A DNA stretch of 64,000 bases from Paenibacillus sp. 37 (GTDB lineage Bacteria; Bacillota; Bacilli; Paenibacillales; Paenibacillaceae). Positions 1-8,377 of this stretch are shown here, piece after piece. The notes under the pieces are model-generated. The model did not search any database, was not told the origin of the DNA, and saw only the letters and a program-made list of their open reading frames with translations. The stretch's first letter is position 1; the number at the start of each line of letters is the position of its first letter. The DNA lies in assembly GCF_008386395.1 (NCBI RefSeq), contig NZ_CP043761.1, forward strand, positions 5,828,001 through 5,892,000, in the 5' to 3' direction. The translations under genes were made by a program, and so were the position numbers.

Positions 1-496
1 CTTCACTCCATTTTTGAAAACTTTTTCCCGTTACTTCTTCCAATGTTTTTCCATCCAACGAATATGGTGCTCCATCCATTGCTGCATTTGGGAAGGATGT
101 CCCCCCTATAACTTTGCCTTCACAAAGTATTATTGAAACTTTGGATTTACTATCGTCTAACGTTCCCAGAGGATGGTTTGTTACTGTAAAGCTATACACC
201 GATATTTCCATTCCGAAATACTGTTCGGGTTCTACTTTTTGAACCGCCCATGTCTGTCTATATGGTATCGTTTCCGTTATCCCGTAGAGTAGTTTGTCTT
301 TGCTTAGAGTGTATTTCTGAACTTGACCATCGTACGAAGAAATTTTATAACCTTTTGCCTTAACATATTCTGTCGCAGTCTTTTGATCACCTGTGATCGT
401 GAGTTCATCTGTACCCAACATCGTGACCTCGTTATTGCACCCAGCAATGATAAAAAAAACTAGCGCTAATACAATACGGATAGGTTTAAAATACAT
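1..496 (-). CDS. Putative lipoprotein, C-terminus cut by window edge (DUF4830-like)
   Basis: The reading frame starts at an ATG (494-496) preceded by a GGGGAGA ribosome-binding site and runs off the left edge, so only the first 165 codons are visible. The N-terminus is a lipoprotein signal peptide: a short basic start, a hydrophobic core and a lipobox ending IIAGC at about residue 20, so the protein should be lipid-anchored outside the membrane. The visible part near the edge (GGTSFPN, YSLDGKTLEEVTG) resembles the C-terminal region of DUF4830-type Bacillales lipoproteins; this is from memory and unconfirmed. No catalytic motif is visible. The next gene downstream of its promoter region is another small exported protein in the same orientation. 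Confidence 0.75.
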   Translation of the reverse strand, partial: MYFKPIRIVLALVFFIIAGCNNEVTMLGTDELTITGDQKTATEYVKAKGYKISSYDGQVQKYTLSKDKLLYGITETIPYRQTWAVQKVEPEQYFGMEISVYSFTVTNHPLGTLDDSKSKVSIILCEGKVIGGTSFPNAAMDGAPYSLDGKTLEEVTGKSFQKWSE

Positions 497-628
497 CAAG
501 TTCTCCCCCCGCAACGTGAAGTAGTTTATTCATTTTTTTGACGATTAGTTTATTAAAATGGTTTTACTATTCTGCCGTTACATTAACAAAAAAGCTGCCG
601 ACCCTTTTGATCAACTGCCGAATGGTGT

Positions 629-1033
629 TCATTTTATTGACGTTCCTCCAACATGAAACACACCAATTACAGTTTCACCATCCTTGTCATACAGTGGAAT
701 ATCCCACCCGTCTGGTGATCTGCTGTTCTGTATCGCAATAGCTTCTTCAGGTGTTTTTGGTTGCTCGCCATCCATGTCTTTTTTCAGCAGATATCCTTCT
801 GTACCATCCACACCAGTAGCCAGGATTAAATCAGGTTCCGTTTCTGGAGAAGTCGCATATGCGGCAGAACCATATGTCTGTCCATTCTTATTTTTCGGAT
901 AAAGAGAAGTGATGTGAATTTGATTCATCGCATTTTTAACGTTTGGATATTGGGATAACCCCGAACCACTCGATACACTAATCATTAAAGCCACAAAGAT
1001 CAATAGTATAACTCCATTAGAATACATCTTCAC
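629..1033 (-). CDS. Small exported or membrane-anchored protein of unknown function
   Basis: A 134-residue protein with a GTG start, chosen because GGGAGTG sits about 7 bases upstream; an ATG two codons later is an alternative. Residues 5-25 form one hydrophobic segment with no lipobox cysteine, so it is either secreted or held by an uncleaved anchor. The rest is polar, and its end (TPEEAIAIQN, IPLYDKDGETVIGVF) resembles the extracellular tail found in some Bacillales BlaR1/M56-type proteins. That suggests a stand-alone relative of such a domain, but the resemblance is remembered, not searched. No enzyme motif is seen. Confidence 0.65.
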   Translation of the reverse strand: MKMYSNGVILLIFVALMISVSSGSGLSQYPNVKNAMNQIHITSLYPKNKNGQTYGSAAYATSPETEPDLILATGVDGTEGYLLKKDMDGEQPKTPEEAIAIQNSRSPDGWDIPLYDKDGETVIGVFHVGGTSIK

Positions 1034-1221
1034 AACTGTTCACTCCCTTATACTTTTAGGCTCGCAGAAAATCTGATTAAAAGAAGTAGGCCTTCCATAT
1101 AATCGCATTTACATCCCATATTTAGAATAATATAACATAGATTCAAAGGAGTATTTGGAAGTTGAACGATAATCATCTAACCTGTCTAACTTTATTGCAG
1201 AACATCCCTCTTCGATAACAT

Positions 1222-1262
1222 AAAAAAACGGACACCGATCTGTGGAGATCAGCGTCCGTTTG
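1222..1262 (-). terminator. Rho-independent terminator of the 1290-1934 gene
   Basis: The inverted repeat ACGGAC(A/G)C ... GTCCGT closes a GATCT/AGATC stem and, read on the minus strand, is followed by a run of T. It lies 27 bases after the stop of the minus-strand oxidoreductase. Confidence 0.85.
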
Positions 1263-1289
1263 TATGTTCCATATAATAATTTAAAAGTG

Positions 1290-1934
1290 TTACTTCACTT
1301 CGCCGACAACGGTAAAGCGCTCGTTTTTGTGTTGTGGATTCTCGATCTCATCAACCAAAGCAATCGCATAGTCTGCATAGCTGATGTAGCTGTTGCCCTC
1401 GCTATTCACGAGAATAACATCGTTGCCTGCTTGATATTTGCCGGTGCGTACACCTTCTGGATTAAAGAATCCAGCCGGACTCAGGAATGTCCATTGAATA
1501 CCTGAAGATGCTTGCAGATCCTGCAAGTTTTGGCCTTGGTTCGTTGCAGTTGCTTTGTATGCATCAGGGAATCCTGGGGATTCAAAGAGACGCAATGTCT
1601 TGGACTCGTCTGTGAACAGGCTTCCTGCTCCACCTACAACGATCAGACGAGTGTTTGGTGCATCTTTCAGGATGTTGATCAACGCTTGTCCTACTTCCAC
1701 ATGCAGGTTTTCTTTACCCGCCAGTGCACCAAATGCATTTACAACCACATCGAAAGCTTTAACATCTTCAGCTGTAAGATCAAATACATCTTTCTCCAGC
1801 GTATTCAGGCTTTTATCTTCCAATTTGGATGCATTACGAACGATTGCCGTCACTTTATGCCCTCTGTCTGCTGCTTCTTTCAAAATCACACTTCCCGCTT
1901 TGCCTGTTGCACCAATGATTGCAATGTTCATCAT
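1290..1934 (-). CDS. NAD(P)-dependent oxidoreductase, atypical SDR (YwnB-like)
   Basis: A 214-residue protein with an N-terminal dinucleotide-binding glycine motif, GATGKAG (residues 8-14), after a first beta strand (MNIAIIGATG). This is the NAD(P)-binding SDR/NmrA-like fold used by B. subtilis YwnB and related putative NADH-flavin reductases. The classical YxxxK catalytic pair of short-chain dehydrogenases is not obvious, which fits the atypical branch. A GGAGAG ribosome-binding site precedes the ATG-ATG start. It is monocistronic, with its own terminator downstream. The substrate cannot be told from the sequence. Confidence 0.85.
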   Translation of the reverse strand: MMNIAIIGATGKAGSVILKEAADRGHKVTAIVRNASKLEDKSLNTLEKDVFDLTAEDVKAFDVVVNAFGALAGKENLHVEVGQALINILKDAPNTRLIVVGGAGSLFTDESKTLRLFESPGFPDAYKATATNQGQNLQDLQASSGIQWTFLSPAGFFNPEGVRTGKYQAGNDVILVNSEGNSYISYADYAIALVDEIENPQHKNERFTVVGEVK

Positions 1935-2036
1935 GATCTCTCCTTTAAATTATCGATATGGTTTATGTTTGAACTTTATATTGTAACTATAGTTGTTACA
2001 ATTATGTTTGTCAACCATGCAACTTTCAGTACACGC

Positions 2037-2090
2037 AAAAAAGCCCCTGATATCATGCCCGTGCAAAACGGATACAATTCAGAGGCTATC
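2037..2090 (-). terminator. Terminator of the erpA-like gene
   Basis: On the minus strand AGCCTCTGA pairs, with one G.U pair, to a TCAGGGGCT about 36 bases on, followed directly by TTTTTT. It is the first such structure downstream of the Fe-S carrier gene. Confidence 0.65.
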
Positions 2091-2156
2091 TATTAAAGGG
2101 ATTGCAAACTGCTTATTTCAAAACAAGATTGGGAAACCGCTGAACAACTCAGTTTC

Positions 2157-2513
2157 TTAACAATCTTTATCAGGTACACCCGCGTCTTCCTTCGTACGGA
2201 AAGAAGATCCACAGCCACAAGTCGCTACCGCGTTCGGATTATGGATGGTGAACCCACCCGTCATACCGGACTCTTCAAAATCAATTTCGAGACCATCCAG
2301 ATACTTCAGGTTTTCCTTCTCGACTACAACCTTCATGCTCTGAATATCCATATACAGGTCCTCATCGGACTCTTTATCGTCAAAGCCCATGGCGTACGAA
2401 AATCCGGTGCAACCGCCTGGTGCTACGCCAAGACGCAGGAACATACCAGGTGTCTCTTGCTGTGCAAGCATCTCTTTCAATCTGTCAGCAGCCGTTTCGC
2501 TGATGTTAATCAT
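2157..2513 (-). CDS. erpA: HesB/IscA family iron-sulfur cluster insertion protein (ErpA-like)
   Basis: At 118 residues this is the normal size for A-type Fe-S carriers. The three conserved cysteines are present: C35 in APGGCTG and the C-terminal CGCGSSF pair (C99, C101). These ligate a [2Fe-2S] or [4Fe-4S] cluster that is handed to apo-enzymes in the cytoplasm. The nearest Bacillus relative by layout is YutM, which lies in the same yut neighbourhood as the yutJ/yuzB/yutI genes found 2-4 kb away here. GGAGAG precedes the ATG. Residues after C101 form a short polar tail ending in cysteine. Confidence 0.9.
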   Translation of the reverse strand: MINISETAADRLKEMLAQQETPGMFLRLGVAPGGCTGFSYAMGFDDKESDEDLYMDIQSMKVVVEKENLKYLDGLEIDFEESGMTGGFTIHNPNAVATCGCGSSFRTKEDAGVPDKDC

Positions 2514-2546
2514 GCCAGGTCACTCTCCTTTTTCATATAAAATCAA

Positions 2547-2752
2547 TGTTCAAAAAGGGCGCTTTTCAATACCAAGAAGATGGGATGAAGATAGAAATGG
2601 AGTAGCGGAGCGTAGGCAAAACTACGTGAGCAACTACAATGTTTCCAAAGGAAACATACTTCGTAAGCCTCCCGCCTATTTCGGTGAATCCCATATTCGA
2701 CGCTGAGATGCCGCTATGCATCCCTCGTAATCAAAAGCGTACTTTTTGAACA
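2547..2752. repeat. 206-bp structured intergenic element with terminal inverted repeats
   Basis: The element is bounded by TGTTCAAAAAG at the left and its exact complement CTTTTTGAACA at the right, followed inward on both sides by CGCTTTT/AAAAGCG. Inside are a second long-range pairing (ATGGGAT with ATCCCAT), a perfect ATGTTTCC-AAA-GGAAACAT hairpin and a GATGC-CGCTAT-GCATC hairpin. It carries no convincing gene. It resembles an intergenic repeat I remember from Paenibacillus chromosomes, but no second copy occurs in this window. It occupies about a third of the 671-base gap between erpA and mqnE; the rest of the gap (2753-3184) shows only a small GACTGC/GCAGTC hairpin near 2978-2992. Confidence 0.6.
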
Positions 2753-3184
2753 ACCTTTCATTAACTCTTCTTTAAATTATACTCCACCCCGTCAAGGGTC
2801 TCAAGTCATGTTTGCCTCTTTCCGCGTTCCCCCTGTACTCCTTTTTCTTCCCAGTGTATTGAACCCCCGGGACACGAGGTTTATAATGAATAGGTGGTCG
2901 CACTGAAATGTCGTTATTTTGTCATGACTTATTCAGACGATGGTCATAATTGGAGTTGTAATTTTTTTCACATTTCGAGACTGCAACGCAGTCCCCAATG
3001 CATATATGAGTCAACAGACTCCATTTTTTGAAAAAATTTAGCTTTCATATGCAGCACGCGCTGCACCGGGTAAATAAGAGTTAGTCCAACTAAGAAGGCG
3101 GCAGTTGACCGCATCTTTTCTATGTAGTTCTGTATGCAGATCCTACACACAACTCAAATCCGGTTAAGAACAGGAGGAAATAAT

Positions 3185-4291
3185 ATGTCTACATTGGTAA
3201 CACCGTTCACAGACAAAAGAATGGCTGAAATCGTCGAGAAAGTGCAGAACGGCGTAAGGCTGAGCGTGGAAGACGGCGTATATCTGTATGAAACAGATGA
3301 TCTGCTGACTTTGGGCCAGCTGGCCAATGAGGCCAACCTGCGGAAGAATGGTAAGAAAGTATATTTCATCGAGAACATGAGTCTTTACTTTACGAACGTA
3401 TGCGAAGCCCACTGCGCTTTTTGTAATTTCCGCAAAGACCAGGGTGAAGAAGGCTCCTATACATTATCCGGTCAGGAAATGATCGATTATGTGGAACAGC
3501 ATATTCATCCGGGCGTACGTGAGTTCCATATCGTAGGCGGACATAACAACCATGTTCCTTTTCAATATTATGTCGATTCCCTGCGTGCTTTAAACGAGAA
3601 ATATCCGGATGTTACACTGAAAGCTTACACGGCAGCCGAGATTGATTTCTTCACCCGGATTAGCGGACTCAGCATCAGAGAAGTTCTGCAAGAGCTGCAA
3701 AAAGCAGGTCTGAAAACATTGACTGGTGGCGGCGCTGAGATTCTGTCGGATGAATATCGCAAAAAAATGCGTGTAGACAAAGCCAACGTGGACCGTTATC
3801 TTGAGGTGCACCGAACAGCTCATGAGCTGGGCATGCGTACACATACTACGATGTTGTATGGATCGATCGAATCCTATGAGGATCGCGTTAACCACATGGT
3901 GCAGATTCGTGAATTGCAAGACGAGACCAACGGATTTATGGTCTTTATCCCTCTTTCCATGCAGCCAAAAAGTAAAAACGCAAGCATTATGCGTCGTAAC
4001 TCGGCATATGAGGATCTCAAAACAATTGCGATCAGCCGTCTGATGCTGGATAACATCGATCATATCAAAGCATACTTCATTAACATCGGTCCACAGCTGA
4101 CTCAAGTCGCTCTTGGTTTCGGTGCTTCGGATGCACATGGTACGATCGTTCGGGAACGCATTAGTCATGCGGCAGGTGCACTCACACCTGAAGGCCTTAC
4201 ACGTAAAGAGCTTATATGGCTCATTAAGGGTGCAGGACGTATTCCGGTAGAACGTGATACGTTCTACAATGAAATTCAAGTGTACGAATAG
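3185..4291 (+). CDS. mqnE: Aminofutalosine synthase MqnE (radical SAM)
   Basis: A 368-residue radical SAM enzyme. The cluster motif CEAHCAFC gives cysteines 73, 77 and 80 (CxxxCxxC), preceded by the FIENMSLYFTN stretch typical of MqnE/CofH-like proteins. In the futalosine pathway MqnE joins 3-[(1-carboxyvinyl)oxy]benzoate to S-adenosylmethionine to give aminofutalosine, a menaquinone precursor. The start chosen is the ATG with AGGAGG seven bases upstream; an in-frame ATG 17 codons earlier has no ribosome-binding site. MqnC is its closest relative, but length and the N-terminal region fit MqnE better. No other mqn gene lies nearby, so the pathway must be scattered. Confidence 0.88.
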   Translation: MSTLVTPFTDKRMAEIVEKVQNGVRLSVEDGVYLYETDDLLTLGQLANEANLRKNGKKVYFIENMSLYFTNVCEAHCAFCNFRKDQGEEGSYTLSGQEMIDYVEQHIHPGVREFHIVGGHNNHVPFQYYVDSLRALNEKYPDVTLKAYTAAEIDFFTRISGLSIREVLQELQKAGLKTLTGGGAEILSDEYRKKMRVDKANVDRYLEVHRTAHELGMRTHTTMLYGSIESYEDRVNHMVQIRELQDETNGFMVFIPLSMQPKSKNASIMRRNSAYEDLKTIAISRLMLDNIDHIKAYFINIGPQLTQVALGFGASDAHGTIVRERISHAAGALTPEGLTRKELIWLIKGAGRIPVERDTFYNEIQVYE

Positions 4292-4440
4292 GATATAACT
4301 CCATCCACAACCAATATTGCACCAGCACCACTCCAGAACGCAGCTTTCATGATAGGGAGACGTTTGAATTCGAGTGGTGCAAACTGCTGAATAATATCTA
4401 CAATTTTCAATGTCTACTTTTCAATTATTCAAATCATAAC

Positions 4441-4474
4441 AAAAGGAGCAGCTATGTTATTGCATAGCTGCTCC
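4441..4474 (-). terminator. Perfect 12-bp hairpin, T-rich on the minus strand
   Basis: GGAGCAGCTATG and CATAGCTGCTCC form a perfect stem with a six-base loop. Read on the minus strand it is followed by TTTTGTT, so it would stop transcripts coming leftwards, whose nearest source is yuzB 1.1 kb away. Read on the plus strand there is no T run, and it then sits just upstream of the yutJ ribosome-binding site. Confidence 0.5.
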
Positions 4475-4525
4475 ACAGTTTACAGCCCCATTTCAGTGGG
4501 ACTGATGCAGAAAGGAAGCCGAGTC

Positions 4526-5587
4526 ATGAAAAATTTCGTCATTCTTGGAGGCGGCTATGGCGGCCTCACCATCATCAAGGAACTTCTGGAAGGTAAAATT
4601 CCATCCGATACACAAATTATTTTGGTGGACCGCAGCCCCTTTCAGGGATTAAAGACAGAATATTACGCACTCGCAGCAGGAACCGTATCTGATTATGACC
4701 TGCGTATCCAATTTCCAGTGAGCGATAAAGTCACTTACCGTTATGGAGAAGTTACCTCGATTGACCTGGAACAGCGTCAGATTGAATTTGAAGGCCAAGA
4801 CCCGCTTGAATACGACAAGCTTGTCATCGGACTTGGTTGTACAGACCGTTTCCACAACACACCAGGCGCAGAAGACTACAGCTGTACCATTCAAAGCTTT
4901 AGCAAAACACGCGAGACTTACCTGCGACTTAATGAAGTCAAAGCCTATGGCAATGTGCATATCGTAGGCGGTGGATTAAGTGGTGTCGAGATGGCAGCCG
5001 AACTTCGTGAGAGCAGACCCGATCTAAACATCAGTATTCTGGATCGTGGTGAACGTGTATTATCAGCCTTCCCGCAACGTCTGTCTGTGTATGTGCATGA
5101 ATGGTTCAACGAACATCAGGTAGAGACACGCGGGCATATCGCCATTTCACGTGTTGAACCTAATGCCATCTATAACCGGGATGAACAGATTCTAACGGAT
5201 GCTGTCGTGTGGACTGCAGGCATTCAGCCCGTAAAAGTGGTACAGGATCTGGACGTGACCAAAGACCCTCAAGGACGTGTCGTCCTGAATGAATACTACC
5301 AAATCCCGGAATATACCGATGTCTATGTGGTTGGTGACTGTGCCAGTGTACCTTATGCACCTAGCGGTCAAGCTGCGGAAGTACAGGGTGAGCAGATCGC
5401 CCATATTCAGCATGCCCTCTGGAAAGGCGAAAAGCCCAATCCACATCCACTCAAGCTTCGTGGCACACTCGGTGCACTCGGCAAGAAGTCTGGGTTTGGG
5501 CTGATGGGCAAAACGTCCATGATGGGACGTGTACCTCGTATTTTGAAAAGTGGTGTGCTCTGGATGTCCAAGCGTCATCTCGGTTAG
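4526..5587 (+). CDS. yutJ: NAD(P)/FAD-dependent oxidoreductase, NDH-2-like (YutJ)
   Basis: A 353-residue flavoprotein of the pyridine nucleotide-disulfide reductase/type II NADH dehydrogenase family. The N-terminal FAD-binding motif GGGYGG is at residues 8-13, the second dinucleotide motif is IVGGGLSGVE, and the C-terminal FAD motif is VYVVGDCAS. It lacks obvious transmembrane helices, as NDH-2 proteins do. The start is the ATG after AGGAAG; the longer frame from 4454 would run through the hairpin at 4445-4474. Gene order with yuzB and yutI matches the Bacillus yut region. It overlaps the convergent yuzB by 4 bases. Physiological electron acceptor is unknown; a quinone is likely by family. 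Confidence 0.88.
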   Translation: MKNFVILGGGYGGLTIIKELLEGKIPSDTQIILVDRSPFQGLKTEYYALAAGTVSDYDLRIQFPVSDKVTYRYGEVTSIDLEQRQIEFEGQDPLEYDKLVIGLGCTDRFHNTPGAEDYSCTIQSFSKTRETYLRLNEVKAYGNVHIVGGGLSGVEMAAELRESRPDLNISILDRGERVLSAFPQRLSVYVHEWFNEHQVETRGHIAISRVEPNAIYNRDEQILTDAVVWTAGIQPVKVVQDLDVTKDPQGRVVLNEYYQIPEYTDVYVVGDCASVPYAPSGQAAEVQGEQIAHIQHALWKGEKPNPHPLKLRGTLGALGKKSGFGLMGKTSMMGRVPRILKSGVLWMSKRHLG

Positions 5588-5838
5588 TCGAGATCGAGAT
5601 CGTCCCATGCATCGGCTTCGGCAACTTTGGCCAGAATGGCGTTATATAGATCTTCCACTTTGTCCGTGATGACAACTTCGCCATTTACCAGTGCAAATGG
5701 AGTCATAGAACATTGGCCGCAGTTGGTGAGGCAGCCATATTCAATCACGTCATAGTCTGGATTTTCTTCCAGTTGATCCATGACTTCATCTGTGCCAAAA
5801 TGCATATTATTGGCACAAAATTCAATAATCGGTCTCAT
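5584..5838 (-). CDS. yuzB: YuzB family protein (DUF1450)
   Basis: An 84-residue protein with cysteines at 8, 36, 40 and 43; the last three form a CxxxCxxC cluster. The pattern resembles thioredoxin-like ferredoxin folds, so it may bind an Fe-S cluster or metal, but this is inference. The sequence matches the YuzB/DUF1450 family in length and in the IEFCANN start. Its stop codon shares four bases with the stop of yutJ on the opposite strand (5584-5587), and no terminator separates them. It is divergent from yutI, with an 80-base intergenic region between the two starts. Confidence 0.9.
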   Translation of the reverse strand: MRPIIEFCANNMHFGTDEVMDQLEENPDYDVIEYGCLTNCGQCSMTPFALVNGEVVITDKVEDLYNAILAKVAEADAWDDLDLD

Positions 5839-5918
5839 TTAAGTTCACCTGCTTTGTTTGACCATTTTAATTTGTGGCCATTTGTAATATAATATAGGAA
5901 GGAAAGGAGTTGAACAAT

Positions 5919-6164
5919 ATGAGCGAAAACGCACAAAGCACCATGTATGATGAGGTATCTGATGTGCTTGATAAACTTCGTCCGTTCCTGCAGCGCGATG
6001 GCGGTGACGTGGAACTGGTCGACGTGGAGGACGGCATCATTAAGCTGAAACTGGTCGGTGCCTGCGGCAGTTGCCCAAGCTCCACCATTACCTTAAAAGC
6101 CGGGATTGAACGTGCCCTTCTCGAAGAAGTTGAGGGTGTACAAGAAGTCGTACAAGTATTCTAA
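5919..6164 (+). CDS. yutI: NifU-like Fe-S scaffold protein (YutI)
   Basis: An 81-residue protein that is essentially one NifU C-terminal (Nfu) domain. The CGSCPSS motif at residues 49-55 provides the two cluster-binding cysteines of the CxxC pair. Such proteins carry [4Fe-4S] clusters to targets in the cytoplasm. The ATG was chosen because AAGGAG lies nine bases upstream; a TTG three codons earlier is too close to it. Together with erpA at 2.2 kb and lipA at 47 kb it is part of Fe-S cluster delivery, although the genes are not one operon. Confidence 0.92.
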   Translation: MSENAQSTMYDEVSDVLDKLRPFLQRDGGDVELVDVEDGIIKLKLVGACGSCPSSTITLKAGIERALLEEVEGVQEVVQVF

Positions 6165-6189
6165 TCAATCCTTCACGAAATAAACCTCA

Positions 6190-6230
6190 AGAGCCTTTCG
6201 CTTCGCATGAAGCGGAGGGCTCTTTTTTTG
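6190..6230 (+). terminator. Terminator of yutI
   Basis: GAGCC-TTTCGCTTCG and CGAAGCGGA-GGGCTC form a strong stem followed by TTTTTTT, 26 bases after the yutI stop. Confidence 0.92.
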
Positions 6231-6302
6231 TGTGCATATGCAGAGAGTCCATGTTCACAGTCACCTTGACCCGTTTCCACGTACAATCCTTCAATTCACC
6301 TT

Positions 6303-7088
6303 TTAAGTATCCTCGCGCTGTATGGTTGGACGAATCGGATCAAGTCCTCCAGATACATCCATAATGTTACCTGTTATAAAATCGGAATGATCAAGGCACA
6401 GATACGTAATCACTCGTGCAATATCTTCACCGCTGCCTGGTCGCCCTCTTGGCGTTTCCTCATCGGTGATGCCTGCCATTTCATCAATCGTTTTCTCTTT
6501 GTTCGCACCACGAATGTCACCTGGACATACCATGTTAACCGTAATTCCATACGGAGCTTCTTCAACCGCTAGCGTCTTTGTAAAAGATACCAGACCCACC
6601 TTGGCAGCCGCATATACGGCGCGATGAGGCCAGGATCTCGCTTCTCCAGCGTGACTGAAGCCAAAATGGATAATGCGTCCCCATTGCTTGCGTCTCATCT
6701 CTGGCAATACACGCTGATCCAGTAACATCGGTCCCAACAGATTACCCTGCACAAGCATCTGGACCTCAGCTTCAGAATAATCCGCAAATAATCGTCGTTC
6801 ACGGACAAATGGACCCGCGTTATTCACCAAAATATCAATACTGCCCAGGTTGCCTTCCACCTGCTCAACCAATGAAGAGATATCTTCCACCTTGGATATA
6901 TCAGCCTGGATGGCAATGCACCGCACACCCTTGGCTATAATCTGAGCCTTTAAAGCCTCAGCTTCTATTCTGCTGTGTACATAGTTGAGGGCAATATGAC
7001 ACCCTTGATCTGCCAGACTGAGGGCCGTCATTTTACCAAGACCTTTGGCACTTCCCGTTATGAGGGCAACTTTTCCCTTCACGTTCAT
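6303..7088 (-). CDS. SDR family NAD(P)-dependent oxidoreductase (FabG-like)
   Basis: A 261-residue classical short-chain dehydrogenase. It has the cofactor motif TGSAKGLG (residues 11-18), the NNAG structural motif at 89-92, and the active-site Y159xxxK163 with a serine near 145. The C-terminal part (VCPGDIRG, DVSGGL) fits 3-oxoacyl-ACP reductase-type enzymes, but the substrate is unknown. The ATG at 7088 is preferred over the TTG at 7100 because GAGGGGG lies between the two. It is divergent from the DUF2167 gene, and no other fatty-acid gene is near. Confidence 0.85.
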   Translation of the reverse strand: MNVKGKVALITGSAKGLGKMTALSLADQGCHIALNYVHSRIEAEALKAQIIAKGVRCIAIQADISKVEDISSLVEQVEGNLGSIDILVNNAGPFVRERRLFADYSEAEVQMLVQGNLLGPMLLDQRVLPEMRRKQWGRIIHFGFSHAGEARSWPHRAVYAAAKVGLVSFTKTLAVEEAPYGITVNMVCPGDIRGANKEKTIDEMAGITDEETPRGRPGSGEDIARVITYLCLDHSDFITGNIMDVSGGLDPIRPTIQREDT

Positions 7089-7255
7089 CCCCCTCTTCAA
7101 AGAGCAGTCACTATCCAGTATAAAAGATTTATCGTCCTCCTACAACTCGCTTATCCACAAGGGATTATCCACCTTTAATTCCAGATATATCTTGATTGAA
7201 ATCGAGCACCTATGGTACTGTCGAGGATATAACCCGAAAGGACCTTTACATAAAT

Positions 7256-8254
7256 ATGATTAACAAAAGATGGATATCATTTCTTACATTTTTAATGTTG
7301 AGTTTATTCACAGTCTTTAGTGCCTTACAGGTATCAGCGGCCAGTGAGAGTGAGCAAGCGCCTGATGAGTACGATTGGATTATTGGACCAGCATCTGTCT
7401 CTATGGACGGTAAGGCCACCCTGGAGGTCCCTGAAAGCCATTCCTATCTTGATAAGGCCAATACCCAACGCTCGATACTTAACAGTGATGGGAAGCCTAA
7501 CGGGAATGAAATCGGAAGCCTAACCAGCAATAGTGAATTCGGCTCGTGGTATGTTGTGTTTGAATACGTGAAAACAGGTCATATTCATGATGACGATCAA
7601 AATTTGAGTGCCGAAGAACTGTTAAGCAGTTATATCCGAGGCACAGAAGAAGATAACAGAGAACTTGATCCTAAATATAGAACGTACATAACGGGGTGGG
7701 AAATCGAACCGGCATATGACAGTACCAAACATCAGTTGGTTTACTCCCTTGGTTTTAAGAATGCTGATCAGCAAGCCATGGTCAATTACAATGTAAAACT
7801 CCTGACACGCGAAGGGTACATCACAGCCATTCTGGTTACAGATACGGCCAACTTTCAACAGAGCCGCCAGACATTCGAGGAAACTGTCCTTAATCAACTT
7901 CACATCAATGCAGGATATACCTACGAGGAGTACAATGCTTCGACTGACAAAACATCCACCATAGGGCTCAACAGTCTTCTGATGGGCGGGATCGGGTACA
8001 CGGCTTCCCAGAAATTCAGTGCTCTTCTTTTGCTCAAAAAAGGATGGGCTTTGATCCTCGTTGTCGTCCTTGGGTTAATCGGTTGGATCAGATACAAGAT
8101 CAAAAGCTCACACGGAGAAGAAGAAACACTCTCTCCCTCCGAGAGAACGTACCTGCAGGAAGCAGATGAGCAGCAGTATGCTGATCAGAATGAATTATCC
8201 TACTACCGCCAATCTGGACATCCACCCAACGCGGAGAAACAAGATAAGCCCTAA
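7256..8254 (+). CDS. DUF2167 membrane-anchored protein
   Basis: A 332-residue protein with an N-terminal signal or anchor helix (about residues 8-28), a large extracytoplasmic domain and a single transmembrane helix near residues 265-285, then a short acidic/polar cytoplasmic tail. The domain carries the DUF2167 landmarks: W-x-x-GP near the start, WYVVFEYVKTG, H-DDD, and GWEIEPAYD. The function of DUF2167 is unknown. The ATG at 7256 follows AAAGGA by 13 bases, a long spacing. An upstream in-frame TTG at 7196 lacks a site. A strong bidirectional terminator separates it from metQ. Confidence 0.85.
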   Translation: MINKRWISFLTFLMLSLFTVFSALQVSAASESEQAPDEYDWIIGPASVSMDGKATLEVPESHSYLDKANTQRSILNSDGKPNGNEIGSLTSNSEFGSWYVVFEYVKTGHIHDDDQNLSAEELLSSYIRGTEEDNRELDPKYRTYITGWEIEPAYDSTKHQLVYSLGFKNADQQAMVNYNVKLLTREGYITAILVTDTANFQQSRQTFEETVLNQLHINAGYTYEEYNASTDKTSTIGLNSLLMGGIGYTASQKFSALLLLKKGWALILVVVLGLIGWIRYKIKSSHGEEETLSPSERTYLQEADEQQYADQNELSYYRQSGHPPNAEKQDKP

Positions 8255-8300
8255 CCCTTCCCTTATTAATCCCCACGTCAGCACAGATTAGGAAACATAA

Positions 8301-8341
8301 AATAAGCCGTATATCTCTTCAGAAGAGATATACGGCTTATT
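8301..8341. terminator. Bidirectional terminator between the DUF2167 gene and metQ
   Basis: A perfect 18-20 bp inverted repeat (AATAAGCCGTATATCTCTTC and its complement) around a tiny loop, with A-rich and T-rich flanks on both sides, lies between two convergent genes. Confidence 0.9.
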
Positions 8342-8377
8342 CTTAATAGCTTCACAACATATCATACATATCGTGAA

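Noticed and set aside
1512..2096. 194-codon plus-strand frame opposite the NAD(P)-binding oxidoreductase
   Set aside because: Shadow frame; Cys/Phe-rich, extends through the erpA terminator.
2389..2706. 105-codon plus-strand frame
   Set aside because: Runs from the erpA antisense into the structured 206-bp element; no ribosome-binding site.
3590..4279. 229-codon minus-strand frame opposite mqnE
   Set aside because: Shadow of mqnE, which carries the radical SAM motif in frame.
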